Of a stretch of DNA of 64,000 nt, positions 43,653 to 55,600 are shown in pieces. The stretch is taken from positions 13,469,701 to 13,533,700 of the forward strand of contig OX387607.1 in NCBI GenBank assembly GCA_947568835.1, written 5' to 3'. The notes under the pieces are model-generated. The model was not told where the DNA came from. It saw nothing but the letters and a program-made list of their open reading frames with translations, and ran no database searches. How positions within the stretch are numbered: the stretch's first letter is position 1; each line of letters starts with the position of its first letter. The translations under genes were made by a program, and so were the position numbers. The DNA is from Protonemura montana. Its lineage: Eukaryota; Arthropoda; Insecta; Plecoptera; Nemouridae.

Positions 43653-46600
43653 CTGCAGGGACAAAATGTGAACGGTTATTGAGCGTTATTCATCTTTTGA
43701 AACTCCCATGGTTTCATTTTTAGTTTGTCATCTCAATGCCACCATGCCTCCAAGTCCCCTTTAGGACAATAAACCCTACAGGAAAGATGCTAAATCATAA
43801 GACCACAACAGTCAATATGATGACAGAAGGCACGCTTACGCCCTTGCTAGCTATTGTTTCTCCCCCGATTTGCTTATATGTGTTGTATGAGCGTAGTACC
43901 AAAGGGCTAATATTTAACTGTCTTCGCAAAAAATGGTTGCCAAATGGCCACTTTACGGACAAAAATGGGGAATGCATTTAGGTGGAGTTACCGCCATTTT
44001 GATTTTAAAGAAATTTTATTTTGTTATTTTTTTCAGTTACTCGTTGTTAGACTGGTTTACGCACAATTTATCTTCATGAATGCTAAGTTCAACAGTTGAT
44101 TTACTGGTAAAAACTACGAGTTGTAATTAATAAACTGTAGAGGTTTGTTAAAAAGTACCGGCTGCACGCACCTTTGAACGGCAACTACCGTTACCACGCC
44201 ATGCCAGCTCGTTTGCTCAGCAAAAAGTTGCTGGCCCTTTTACTATTGTATACGTATAAACTGAATAGTATTAGTTACCTCCGCCTCCTGCAGTACTCTC
44301 TTCTCGTCTTCGTCTCTCCGCTTCTTCATGTTCTCGTTGTCTTGCCTTGCCTCGTTGAACTGAGTCAGGAAGCCGTCAAAGATGCCAAAGAAGTCGTCTG
44401 GCTGGATGGACGAGTTATCTTCTCCGAAGAGTCGGACAGCTCGGTCAAACTGTGGGCAGGCAACTCTCGTAAATTCCCAGAGAGGATATTTCGTTACCCA
44501 AGTGCAAAGCTAACTAATATTCCATATCAACCGCATCCCAGTTATGTAAAGATCAAATTTAGGCAATGTAAGACATTTTAACCAGAAGGTAGAGAGCAAA
44601 AGCAGAAAAACTTTTTGTTATAGCTAAATTGCTTTGTAAAACAGTTATAATACTAGAATACGGTCTATGAACGATTGGGTTACGATGACAATGATAAGGA
44701 ACCTAGTCATTTAAGAAGTAAGAGTAGTCACCAAAAGCACATCCTAAACAGTTGGTATTTTCCCCCACTATCCAAGTCAAAGAGTTGGTGGATTTTTAGC
44801 ACAATTTTCATTAACTTATTGATTTAATTTCAGTATCAATGATCTCAGTTCTTTGAATACTTGCAAAATGTTTAAAACTTTATCCAAACATATATATCCA
44901 AACAGGCCGTTGCTTAAAAAAACCCAGAATACTGTGAAAAAAATTTGTGAGATGAAATTGAAGAAAATACCATGCTATTTTATTATTATGAACACTATAA
45001 CTGTCTCAAAAATTGATGCCCAACTTTCATAATAATAAAACACCTCGCGCTTTGCAGGCGTTTGCAATTTAAATAAGATTTCATCAAAATACCATGCTTT
45101 TTATTTAGAATCATCAAAGAAATGGTTGGTTACAAATGAGACTGCCATATCATAACTGCACTCACCCTGGTCTTCATGTCTTGGAAGAGATCTTCCAGCT
45201 CCGAGAACCGACACGTGGCAGTGGACAGGAAATCCTTCATGACGGGAAGGAAACGGTCGCCAGTGGCAACGGGCTGTGATCGATGGAAGTCAATCTCGCG
45301 TTCTACGTCTTTAAGTCCATTACGTAGAGCGCTCATGTCCTTCTCGAGCTCAGCCATGCTGCCAACGAAAGAGTGGTTTTTAGATTCTATAAGGCTATGC
45401 AATTGACGTTCCCAGCTTTTACTTGTACGGCTCTTAAATACAGCTTTATCTTCAATTTCAGGTGTGATTTTAGAGTTGCCACGAGTTGACAAACATAGAT
45501 TCTATAGTCGTGCATAATTATTTTTTTATTTTTGTGGTGTTCTTGAAAGCTTGACACAGTAAAGTTAGCTTGTGAGTTTTTGTAAACTAAGCATTTAAAA
45601 CTTAGCTGATCATGAAAAAAACAGCAAGTAATATAGAGTTATTGATAGCTATTTTTGATGTAATCAAATTACTTTCACTTATGCATGGTTCCTATATAAG
45701 TGGTATAAGTGCCAAAAAGCTGGTACATTTAATGGGGAGAGTACAGAACAAACACAACTAACCAAGAAAGAAAAAGCTATTTCCATTTCTCTGAATCTAT
45801 TGCAAGCAGCTTTTTTAACCCCAGTGTGTTGCTTCCATTTTTCCACTTTCCCATTAGATATACTTTCATATTTACAAACTAAAATGCCATCATATCAGGT
45901 TTTACACAAAATACTCCAATGCCAATAAAAAAAACGAACATTTGTTATATTTACTAATGTAAACTACCTGTCAATGACTAAATGCCCAAAAGAAAAGTAC
46001 CTGAACTTATATAATAAGATGATCAATAAACTAACTCACCTGACTTTGGATGCTGCACGGACATGTGGAATGTCCTCGTCCAGCTTGAGAACGTCCTTGA
46101 ACTTCTTCTCGAGAACTTCGACCAGGTAATGCAGCAGCGTGGTACCTTTAGCGGCACTGGACTTGGTGTCGGCCAACCGGTTGAGAGACGTCAGGCGGAA
46201 GCCAGAAGCATTGCCACGAGCCCCCCGGTTCATGTAGTTGCCTGTCGAGGTAATGTCCACAGGGTGAGCAGTTGTCGGTAAACAGGGACACATAAAAACT
46301 TTTTGACTTTAACTTTGAGAAGGTAGATTTGAGACGAAAACAATTCTTTCTTTCCTTGTGAGAGCATTGAATGTGTAATGATGATGACATCGATACACAA
46401 GCACTGACTTGGCATAGGGTCTGAAGCCGAAGAATGTATAGCGGTGTAGTCATCAAAATAGTCAATACAGTCTCTCACATTCGAAGTGAGCTTGGCCGGA
46501 ATGTGCACTCAAAACACATATGATACATATGATTGATTTTGTTTCGTGACTATCTTGCCAAAAGCTGAAAAGTCAAAAACCTAGTTGTGTGGCCCTGTTT

Positions 46601-49600
46601 GGCCAGGGATCGCAAAATGACAAGAAATTTAAAATCATTAGCACTGTAAGAGAATAGAATGCAACAAAACCTTTCTGGCCTAAGCACATTACGTCTAAAA
46701 CGCTACTGGGGTTGGCAAAGCATAAAAGTACGCATCAGCTTACTGTGAGAGTGTTTAAAAACTGCTAAAACTGATATAGCTAATGTCGTTTTCAAGTAGA
46801 TGGTAGACCCATTTGAGGTAGGTATTAATAGTAAACAAAAGTTGCTAACTATAATCATCACAAAATTTTTGATTCTTTTTGAAAAAGTCATAGCCAGAAC
46901 ATAAACTGTTTTTCCAACTTAAATGTGCAGCAAGTGACAAAGTGTGACACCGACGGAGGGTGTTGGTCTCGTCCGAGATCATACCAAGAGCGAGCACGAT
47001 CTCGAGGAGTTTCCGCAGCCTGCGAGAGCGAGCCACCTCCCTCGACGCTTCCAGGACGGCTTTGATGCGCGGCTGGTACTCGCCCACCCAGATCCCAAAC
47101 CGTTTCTTGTAGTGCAGGCTGCGAAGCCTCTGTTCGTAGTGCGGGATCCTGCCACCAGTCACGCAACAACATTAGAGCTGGGTGATTTCATTTCTACATG
47201 GTCATTTTTCATTGTCAAGTAGAATTTCAGAAAATGAGGAGTGAATAACGGTGAATTCTTAATTTCGATTGCAAATACTTGAAATGGGCTGTCTTGTAAT
47301 TATTATGAACACTTTTAACACCTCAAATTTGATACCTTACTTTTTGAAGATTTATTATACTCTTCAAATACACAAAAATCCTCTTAAGAAGGTGGTTTCC
47401 AATTAGCATAGATGGTAAGTGCAACACCAGTGCTAGGTGGTGACCGAAGATTGATTCCCCGAATGAGTACACATTTTTGAGAAGGTTAATAAAAATGCAA
47501 AAGATTAAATGTTGCAATAGCACGTTACTTGACCATGCACTTATTATTTTTGAGGCGTAAATAGAGTCAATCACCTTCCAAATAACGCAAACAGAGTAAA
47601 AGCACAGCATATTTATACCTATACCGACAACTACAGATTGCAGTCATTGGTCGCGAGGTAAGCAAGAGATAGACAATGTAAAATTATAACTATTTGTTTG
47701 TAAGAAATGTTTAGCAATAATGAGTGGAACTATATATATGGTGGTAGTTTCTGCAATTAAACACCTTTAGAAAGGAATCAAAGAAAAACAGATAAAGAAA
47801 TTTAAAGAAGTCTGCTTAGAAGTATGAGAAATAGTGACGCAGTTACGGAATTTATGGAGAGAAGCAAAGCAATGGAAGTCAACTTGTATGTGAGACCAAG
47901 GCTACAGCCAAAAAAATGTATTAAACCTAAAACACTCATGGATTACCACCTTGATTCACTTCTCTTGGTAATTTCTGTAACTACCTCATTTTTCTCCTCC
48001 TCATATGCATGTTCAGGATTTTGGCACACTACCAATATTTAAAAAAGCCTACGAGATTTCACTTTGGTTCAATGTTTTCATTCAGGAATAATATTGCCTA
48101 CGAGCACTTACTTGGCGATCTCGTAAAGGAAGCGGTCCGCTCGCGCCAAGCTGTCGATCTCGTCACTATGTTCCTCCAGCAACGCAGACTCTTCGGGTGA
48201 CGGAGTGAACTTGAGCAGCTGCTCCACCATGTCAATGGGCAGCTGGTCGCGGCTGTCCATGCCGAGGATGGCTCGGCAGATCTCTTCGTCCGACATCTTA
48301 AGCTTGGACAGCAGAATTGTGCAGTTCTGCGCACGGCGCCCGTCTATCACCGACAGCACTTTGGCACGATTCTTGCCTGCCGAGGGGAACAAAGTTTTAG
48401 ACTTGTTTGTAAAATCAGAACTCAGGTCAGATGTCAGGTTTCTCATTTGTTGCGCTAACAGGCTGAGCTAACTCTAGCTAATAGTAAAATGTTTTTACAC
48501 TATAAACAGTATTTATAATTGGAGCATGGATTTTGTTTGTAATATTCGTATCTAATTTTATTGTATATTATTTTGACTGTCCTTATTTCATGTTTAGGAT
48601 CACCTGGACAATAAACATTAAAATAATAAATGATAATAAATAACCAAATTTACCCAAGAAAACTATTGTATTGAATTAGTCTGATGAATCTGCAAAGAAT
48701 AAATAATTTCCCATTCTACACCCATTCCATTCTAACGAATAGTCAGTCCCCATATAGATCCACATTTTTGAGAGGATAGAATGCCCCCAAGTGTATGCAG
48801 TTCACCTATTATTTATTTATCGTCTTGCCCTACCCTCACTTCTACAATTTAGTGGAACGCTAGGAACCTCGGTGCTGGGGCACTTGGATTCCACAACCAA
48901 ATTCACTGGAAATGCAAAGGATGCAAATACCAAGAGATTACAACACCCATGAAAAAAAGACCCAATTGCACCAGCAATTTGGAATGTTTAAATGTTACGA
49001 GAATTCAATGTCTCCATGAAATATTTGTAAATAACATAACTCTGTCTTGCCCCCTCGCCTCTCTAGTTGTCAGTAAATCACTGAATAACTACAATTTTTT
49101 TTAAGCACTTAAATGGTCATAATAATAATAATAAAAGCCACCTTTCTGTAAGTGATCGAAACCAGCCAGGCTGCACATAACCTACCAATCTTCGTGAGGT
49201 CCTCGACAGAGCCGTCGTTGGCCACCCCGTTCTTCTGGTAGGCACAGAAAAGCCGGTCGATGTTCTCCAACTCCATGGCCTGGTACAGCTTGGTATCATC
49301 CAGCTCGGACCAGACCGTCCCGTTAACCTTTGCGTCCGGCAGCTTGGACCAGTTGAAAGACTTGAGCGCGTTGCCGGGCTGAGGGACATTCTTCTGCCGA
49401 GGGGCGGCAGGGGCCGTAGGAGGCGGCGGTGGTGGGCCCATGCCAGGGGGCGGTGGTGGGGGTGGCCCCGACATGGGGGGCGGTGGTGGTGGTGCCGTAA
49501 ACTTGCTTGGGGACTTGTTGGTGTCCAGAGCAAAGGGTGCGGCACCGTTTCGAAGGGTGACAGCCTGGAACGAGATTACAGGTTTGTTAACTGAGAGTAT

Positions 49601-52600
49601 TGGCTTCAAAGAAGCAGTCCTTTGCAATATGACATTGGTGATTATGACATTGGAAACGACAATTCAGTTTGAGAGAAATGCCAAATGGCTTGGTTGGTCA
49701 AATGTAAATCATTCTTGAGGTTATAATTGTTTAGTTTGTAGTCAACTGTTTTATATTTCATTATTCCTTCTCACATTCATAGAAATTGATTAACAAGCCA
49801 AACATTTTTTTCAAGAAAGTGCAGAATCATGGTCTGAAAAATTGAACATAATCTGCAACTGTATTTTGTTTTAATTTCTTTTGCTTTTAACAGAACTCCT
49901 CAGCAGACTAAAGAAACGAGTGAAGCAAAACCCAGTATTTTAGATCTATCAGCATGCAGCACCTACCTGCAATTACCTGACAAAAATATCCAATTTCAAA
50001 TAAATACCAGCTTGCTACATATACTAATATGTATAGTGTGTACCGAGTTAAAATCTTATACTCAATGCAATTAAATGTGTCGTAGCTCGGTACTAGCCGT
50101 ACCTTAGCATCATCGGGCAAGCTTCCGCTGCTTACAATTCGCTCTAGCCGGTGCCGTTCTCCACGCTCGTCGTGGACGAGTCTGTCGAGCTCGGTGGCCT
50201 TGCTCTCGAGTTCAGACAGCCGTTGTTTGGTCTCCAGGTGACCCGACGTCTCCTTCTCTAGACGCTCCTTGACACGGGACAAGTTGGTCTCCATGTCCTC
50301 CTGGAAAGCCACAGAAACCATTGAAATACATTGGAAACTTTCATTACAAGGGCATTGGTGGGATTATTTAAATTTAAAAATAAATTAACAATACAACCTT
50401 TACAAATAAACACAATCAGCCTAAATATGCAGTGGCATGTCTTGGGTAGAGGCATCTTTGTTTAAAGTATTTGGCCCAACTAGGTAAGTTTTTTGAAATA
50501 ATATTGTTTTTGTAATTTTTAATAAAGGGGTCCTCTAGCGATCGGAAAATTTATGCAATGTGCCACAATATAAATGATAAAATATATTGAGAAAAGCTGG
50601 GATAGAGGAATTATTATTATTAATATTATTACAATAAAAGAAATTTAATTGCCCTAGTTTCTAATTGAACAGTTGAACTAGATTAGAGGAAACAAACTAC
50701 CAGTCCTCACAGAACATTTAATAATTCACTGGTAAGTGTGAATTGATTGGAATATGAGACGAGGAAAAAGAAAGAACCGAATGAGCAGAAGTTGAAAAGA
50801 GCTGGTTGCAATAGACGCAGAGTTGTATGATGGCCTTGTTCACATGGAGTACAGATTTATTTACTTTCTTTTTTGCAATCAGCTTTTTAATTTTGGTATT
50901 AATTTTGGTCTTAATTTTGGTATAATTTTGGTTCCTTCTTTTCTCTTAAAAAATACTTACAAGTTTTAACATTTATCAATATATTTTCCGTTCATTTCAC
51001 GACTAGCATCTAGCAGTTTACATTAAAGAAACTGATGTTTTTGAACAACTATTGCTAGAATACCATTCTCATCCCTTACCTTTTCTTGTGTTCTGAGATC
51101 CAATTCTTGTTCTTTTTTGGCCAGTTTTGTTGACATGTCTGAGTTTTCTTTCTCTAGTTCTTCAGCTTTGTTCCTTGCAGCAACAAGTTCCTCCTCCTTT
51201 GCCAAGCTGGAAATCAAGAAAAAAACTTCAAACAGCTGTATCTAAACTCCAGCTTCCTATGCTATATTAGTTTCTAATAGAACCAAACAGTTCTAAGTAT
51301 TTAGAAGATATACACAGCATTATAGTTATTTATTTATTTAAGGGCCTTTCATATAGTTAAAAAATGTATGTTTATTTTAAAATGAGAGCATGTGACTTGC
51401 AGAATGATCGAGAAACCACAAATTGCCTAAAAATCTTATGATATTATGATTGTTACGTACAGACGAACGATTTCCTTGACGTTGATCTTGAGTGGGGAGA
51501 CGTCAGGGTTTTCTCCCGTTTCACCTTGCAAAGCAATCTGTTGGACGATTCGGTCGAACAGCAGCCAGTGTTGAGGATGCGATCCATAGTCCACTAATAA
51601 AAAATAACATGTTTAATATGTGACATAACCAAATATAACCGTACTAATTGAACACCAGAGCATTGTCACGTACAGAGTTGGCCCAAAACATGACTATCAG
51701 GAATTCTTTGTAGAAATCGGTAGGCATGGTGAAAGTATAGGATTTTTAGTGTAAAAAAGAGTCTTTCTTGAAAAGACGAGATGCAGAACGCCAAGTAATG
51801 TATGTATATCTAATCATCAAATATATGTATATATTTATTTATTTACTTATTTTGTTATTCATTAGTTTATTTTATAAGTATAACTGACGTGATCCACGCA
51901 TTTTAATGTATCTTTCTGATCAAATAAAATACAATACAATACAATACAATCTCAGCTCCAGCCATAATATTTTTACAGTTGCCTAAATCCTCAAATTGAT
52001 AAAGATACAGACTTGCAAAACAGGAGATAAAAATGGTACTCTATTAGCACCTCGACTTACTTCAGTAATTGTCTCTTCGCCCTTCCCCAACCCCTTTGCA
52101 GACAATTTGGCACCAATAATCATCTTGATTATTTGTATTGCATTCAACATTGAAACCAGTGTTAACTGATGAACACACATGTCAGAGTTACAGGTCATGG
52201 TACATTGCCAAGAAAGACTGACAACAAGATAATATCAACAAGCAAATATTTACCAAGTCCAAATGTATGAAACAATTAAACTAGATAAGACCCACATCAT
52301 CACCATGCTTGTAACTTTAACAAGAAATGCATTTCATCTGTGTATAATTTCTGGGTCTTCCCTGTTGCAAGTAATTTCATTCATTATGCAGGAAGAAAAG
52401 ATTAGAGACCCGTTGCAGACTTAGTTCGGTGTTTGGGTATTTTCTCTTTCCACAGATACGAATACATAAGAAGTACTAGATAGTAGCATCGAGTATAAAG
52501 GTCTAGCCAGAGAGTCAGCATTAATTTTAAACTTTCTGGTGCGAAAACAAGCCGGCGAGACTTGGAAAAGGTAGGTGCTATCTTATGGCGTTTGCGGCCG

Positions 52601-55600
52601 TTCTTTTTAACCAACTTTCTCCATACTTTATTGTTTTCTACTCCCCCAGCTCTTGAACTGCATTATGTAATTTAATGGAAGATGCCCATTTCATAACCAA
52701 AATCACTTACGAGGCAAGAGAATGCAGTGCTCGAGCAACGACAATAGATGTGGGTACGCTGCCGTGTGGCTGAGTTTCCTTCGCAGCAGCTCGAACATTG
52801 CGGTGGCGCTCTTCGAGTCAATGTGCTCCTTGTCGTAACGTCGAGCCAGCTCTTTTTCGTCGTCGTTTCGAACCATCTCGAAGAAGTCCAAGTGACGGTC
52901 CAAGGTTTCATTCTCTCGCAGGCGCAGTTTGTCGATCACCGCCTAAGCACACGATTGGTTAGACGTTGGCAGGCACAAATTTGAGAAATTATCGAGAAAC
53001 CAGTGGCTAACGTAACAGTATACAGTGTTCTCTTGCTTTGTGGTTATAAGCTCAGTGTGGTTCAAACCTATGAAACCAACTGCCACATTTGGTAAATACT
53101 ACTTCTTTAATCCCATTTGTTATTGATTGTAAATTTATGAATGAATTAATCAATGAATGAATGGTGTAACATTAAATACTTTTTCCTCAACAACAGAATA
53201 GTATTTTTGACTAGATGTATTAAAGGCTCTGATAATATGTGATTTACGATCAATCTTTCTCATACTGTAAATCTAAACTGTCATTTAATCCCGATCATAA
53301 AATAATAGTATAGTGCAATTAAACGATGACAATGGCAGACCTACTACACTTGATAGGCTGACCTAAAAAGGGACAAGCACTTCCAGAATTGGCCTGCATA
53401 TGGCCTGCATATTATTATGGTTTTCACACTAATGTCTAACTTTTCTAACCTTAGCACTAGTTTTGACAAAAAAAAATAAACGGGTTCTGAATGCTAAGTA
53501 AAGAGCAACTAGATTTTCCACCGGTTCGTAACTTGTACTTGTTACTTGATCAAGTAACATTTATCCTAAGTTGGTCTTCACTTAGCATTCAAAACCCAGT
53601 TTTTGTCAGGTTTTATTGTTATACCTATATCTAGTATCTACAGTTCTAAAGCTAATAGTTAGTTACTAAAATGCTAATGGTAACTCTTATGATTTAATAC
53701 GATCGGTGATAAATAAATACTTTTATTTCAGCCACAGGACTTGGACTTAAGGACTTAGGAAAAATGTGTAAAATAGGTACCTAATAGACAAAGTCGGCAA
53801 TACTAATTAAATCATAGTGCTTTCACGCTTGAATAAAGTTCCAATGTTAATGTTAAACATTCTGCTGACTAAAATTTTGTCGGGTGTTGATCGGTAAGTA
53901 TTTTTTCCCAAGACAGCTTAGCATTAGCGCTGACTTTGATGAAGACTAAAAGCTATTGTGTGGCAAAGATAGAAAGAGAGACAGAGCTCAACCAAAATTG
54001 GCTTTGCTTGATGCACTCGTCGAGAAATCCCAAAAATTAAAACGTTTTGTTGTGTGCTTTTGTTAGAATTGTTGACAACGTGACTCACCTGTATCCCGAG
54101 CATGAGCAATTCGTATCGCAGATGAAGCCTGAACTCCAGGTTTTCCTGTCCTGGTCCGTAGTTGAGTACAGCATTGACAAACGACATGATAGCTGTCTTC
54201 AGGCAGACTTCGTCGCGGTAGACTCCCGTGCTGCGGTCCAGGTCGTTGACGATGCCTTGGAACCGTGTTCGTTCAGAGGCAAACGTCTGGTAATGCAGCA
54301 TCGCTTCCAGCACCTGACAAAACATGATCGGGTCAGCAATTATGAGGTCACTTGATAAGATTCTTTGGCTGTAAACTATTGAATTGCCTTGTTCTTTTGA
54401 CGTAGACCACTATTTGTCAAAATTGATCTCAATGTTCGAACGCAACTAATTTTTTGGTAATATATTTTTGTTCTTTCTACTTGAAAACCAGCATTTTCTA
54501 AAATTGTTATCTTAAAAGCTACTGAATAACAGTTGTAAATTGAATCTGTTCTTATCGTCATAAGCCATACGAAAAGAAAATTCATCTATTAAGAAATTAA
54601 TCTCTCCCAAGAGATACTGAAAGTCATGAGCTCGAAGGATTTGGTTCAAATTTTTCGTAGTGGACATCGGGGGTGACGTCGTTTTCTGCGTGGTTTTGTT
54701 ACCTTTCTGTGACCACCAGGAACCAGGCAGACAGCGCCCAAGATTTCCAGCACCGCAACCTTGGTCTTGATGTTCTCCGTGCTGAGACTTTGTGCGATCG
54801 TGTTGATGCCCGTGGGATGTGCCAGAACGTGCGCCCGGCCGTTCTACAATCAGGAACGGCACATTAGCCTAAAGAAATGTCTTCCACAGATAATATTTTT
54901 AATTATTATATTATTTATGTTCTACTATTTTATTTTTTCTGATTATAATAACTGCCATAAGTGGATACAATTGCTAAACTTTCTTTAACAATTCTAAAAG
55001 TTAGCTTTCAGATTCTGTTGAATTTAAGTAAAGAAGAGAACATACAGAGTGCAATCACAGAATGCAATGATTTTGTTGGGTTCATATCCCAAATGTTCTA
55101 AATTTTTTCCTCAATTTATACTGACAGAAAACATTTTTCGACTTTTCAGCTATGGAAAGACTAGATTTGTGACAGGTATACTCTTTGAGCGCCATGGCCC
55201 ATAAACCTTCCACCCCATCGCATGTTGAGCCTGAAAGATAACCACGCTAAGCATAGGCCGGAAAATTAGTCTAGATATCCTCATCAGTAAATATTCAGCT
55301 TGCGGAGCGGAATCAGGTTGTAGGATGCTCGAAACAGGCAGACAAATAGTTATTTTCATAAGAAATGTATCTTTTCTAAGCTAAAAAGTGAAATAACGTA
55401 AGCCACCCTAGCCTCATAGCATACCGAGTTGTTCATGAGTGCCTTGACACATCCGATGAGGGAAGTGTGAATCGAGCTCTGTGCAGTGCAATGGTCCATG
55501 TTGGTCAGGAAGCCTAGCAACGCGGGCAGGCCATCCAGCTCGATGAACCGAAGAACGAAGCTGTGTGGTTGTGTGCGCAGTGCGGTTTTGAGACCGTCAA

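Noticed and set aside
43148-43671. Plus-strand frames of about 137-139 codons opposite DAAM exon 16
   Set aside because: They are antisense shadows of the DAAM last exon, which matches the family residue by residue.
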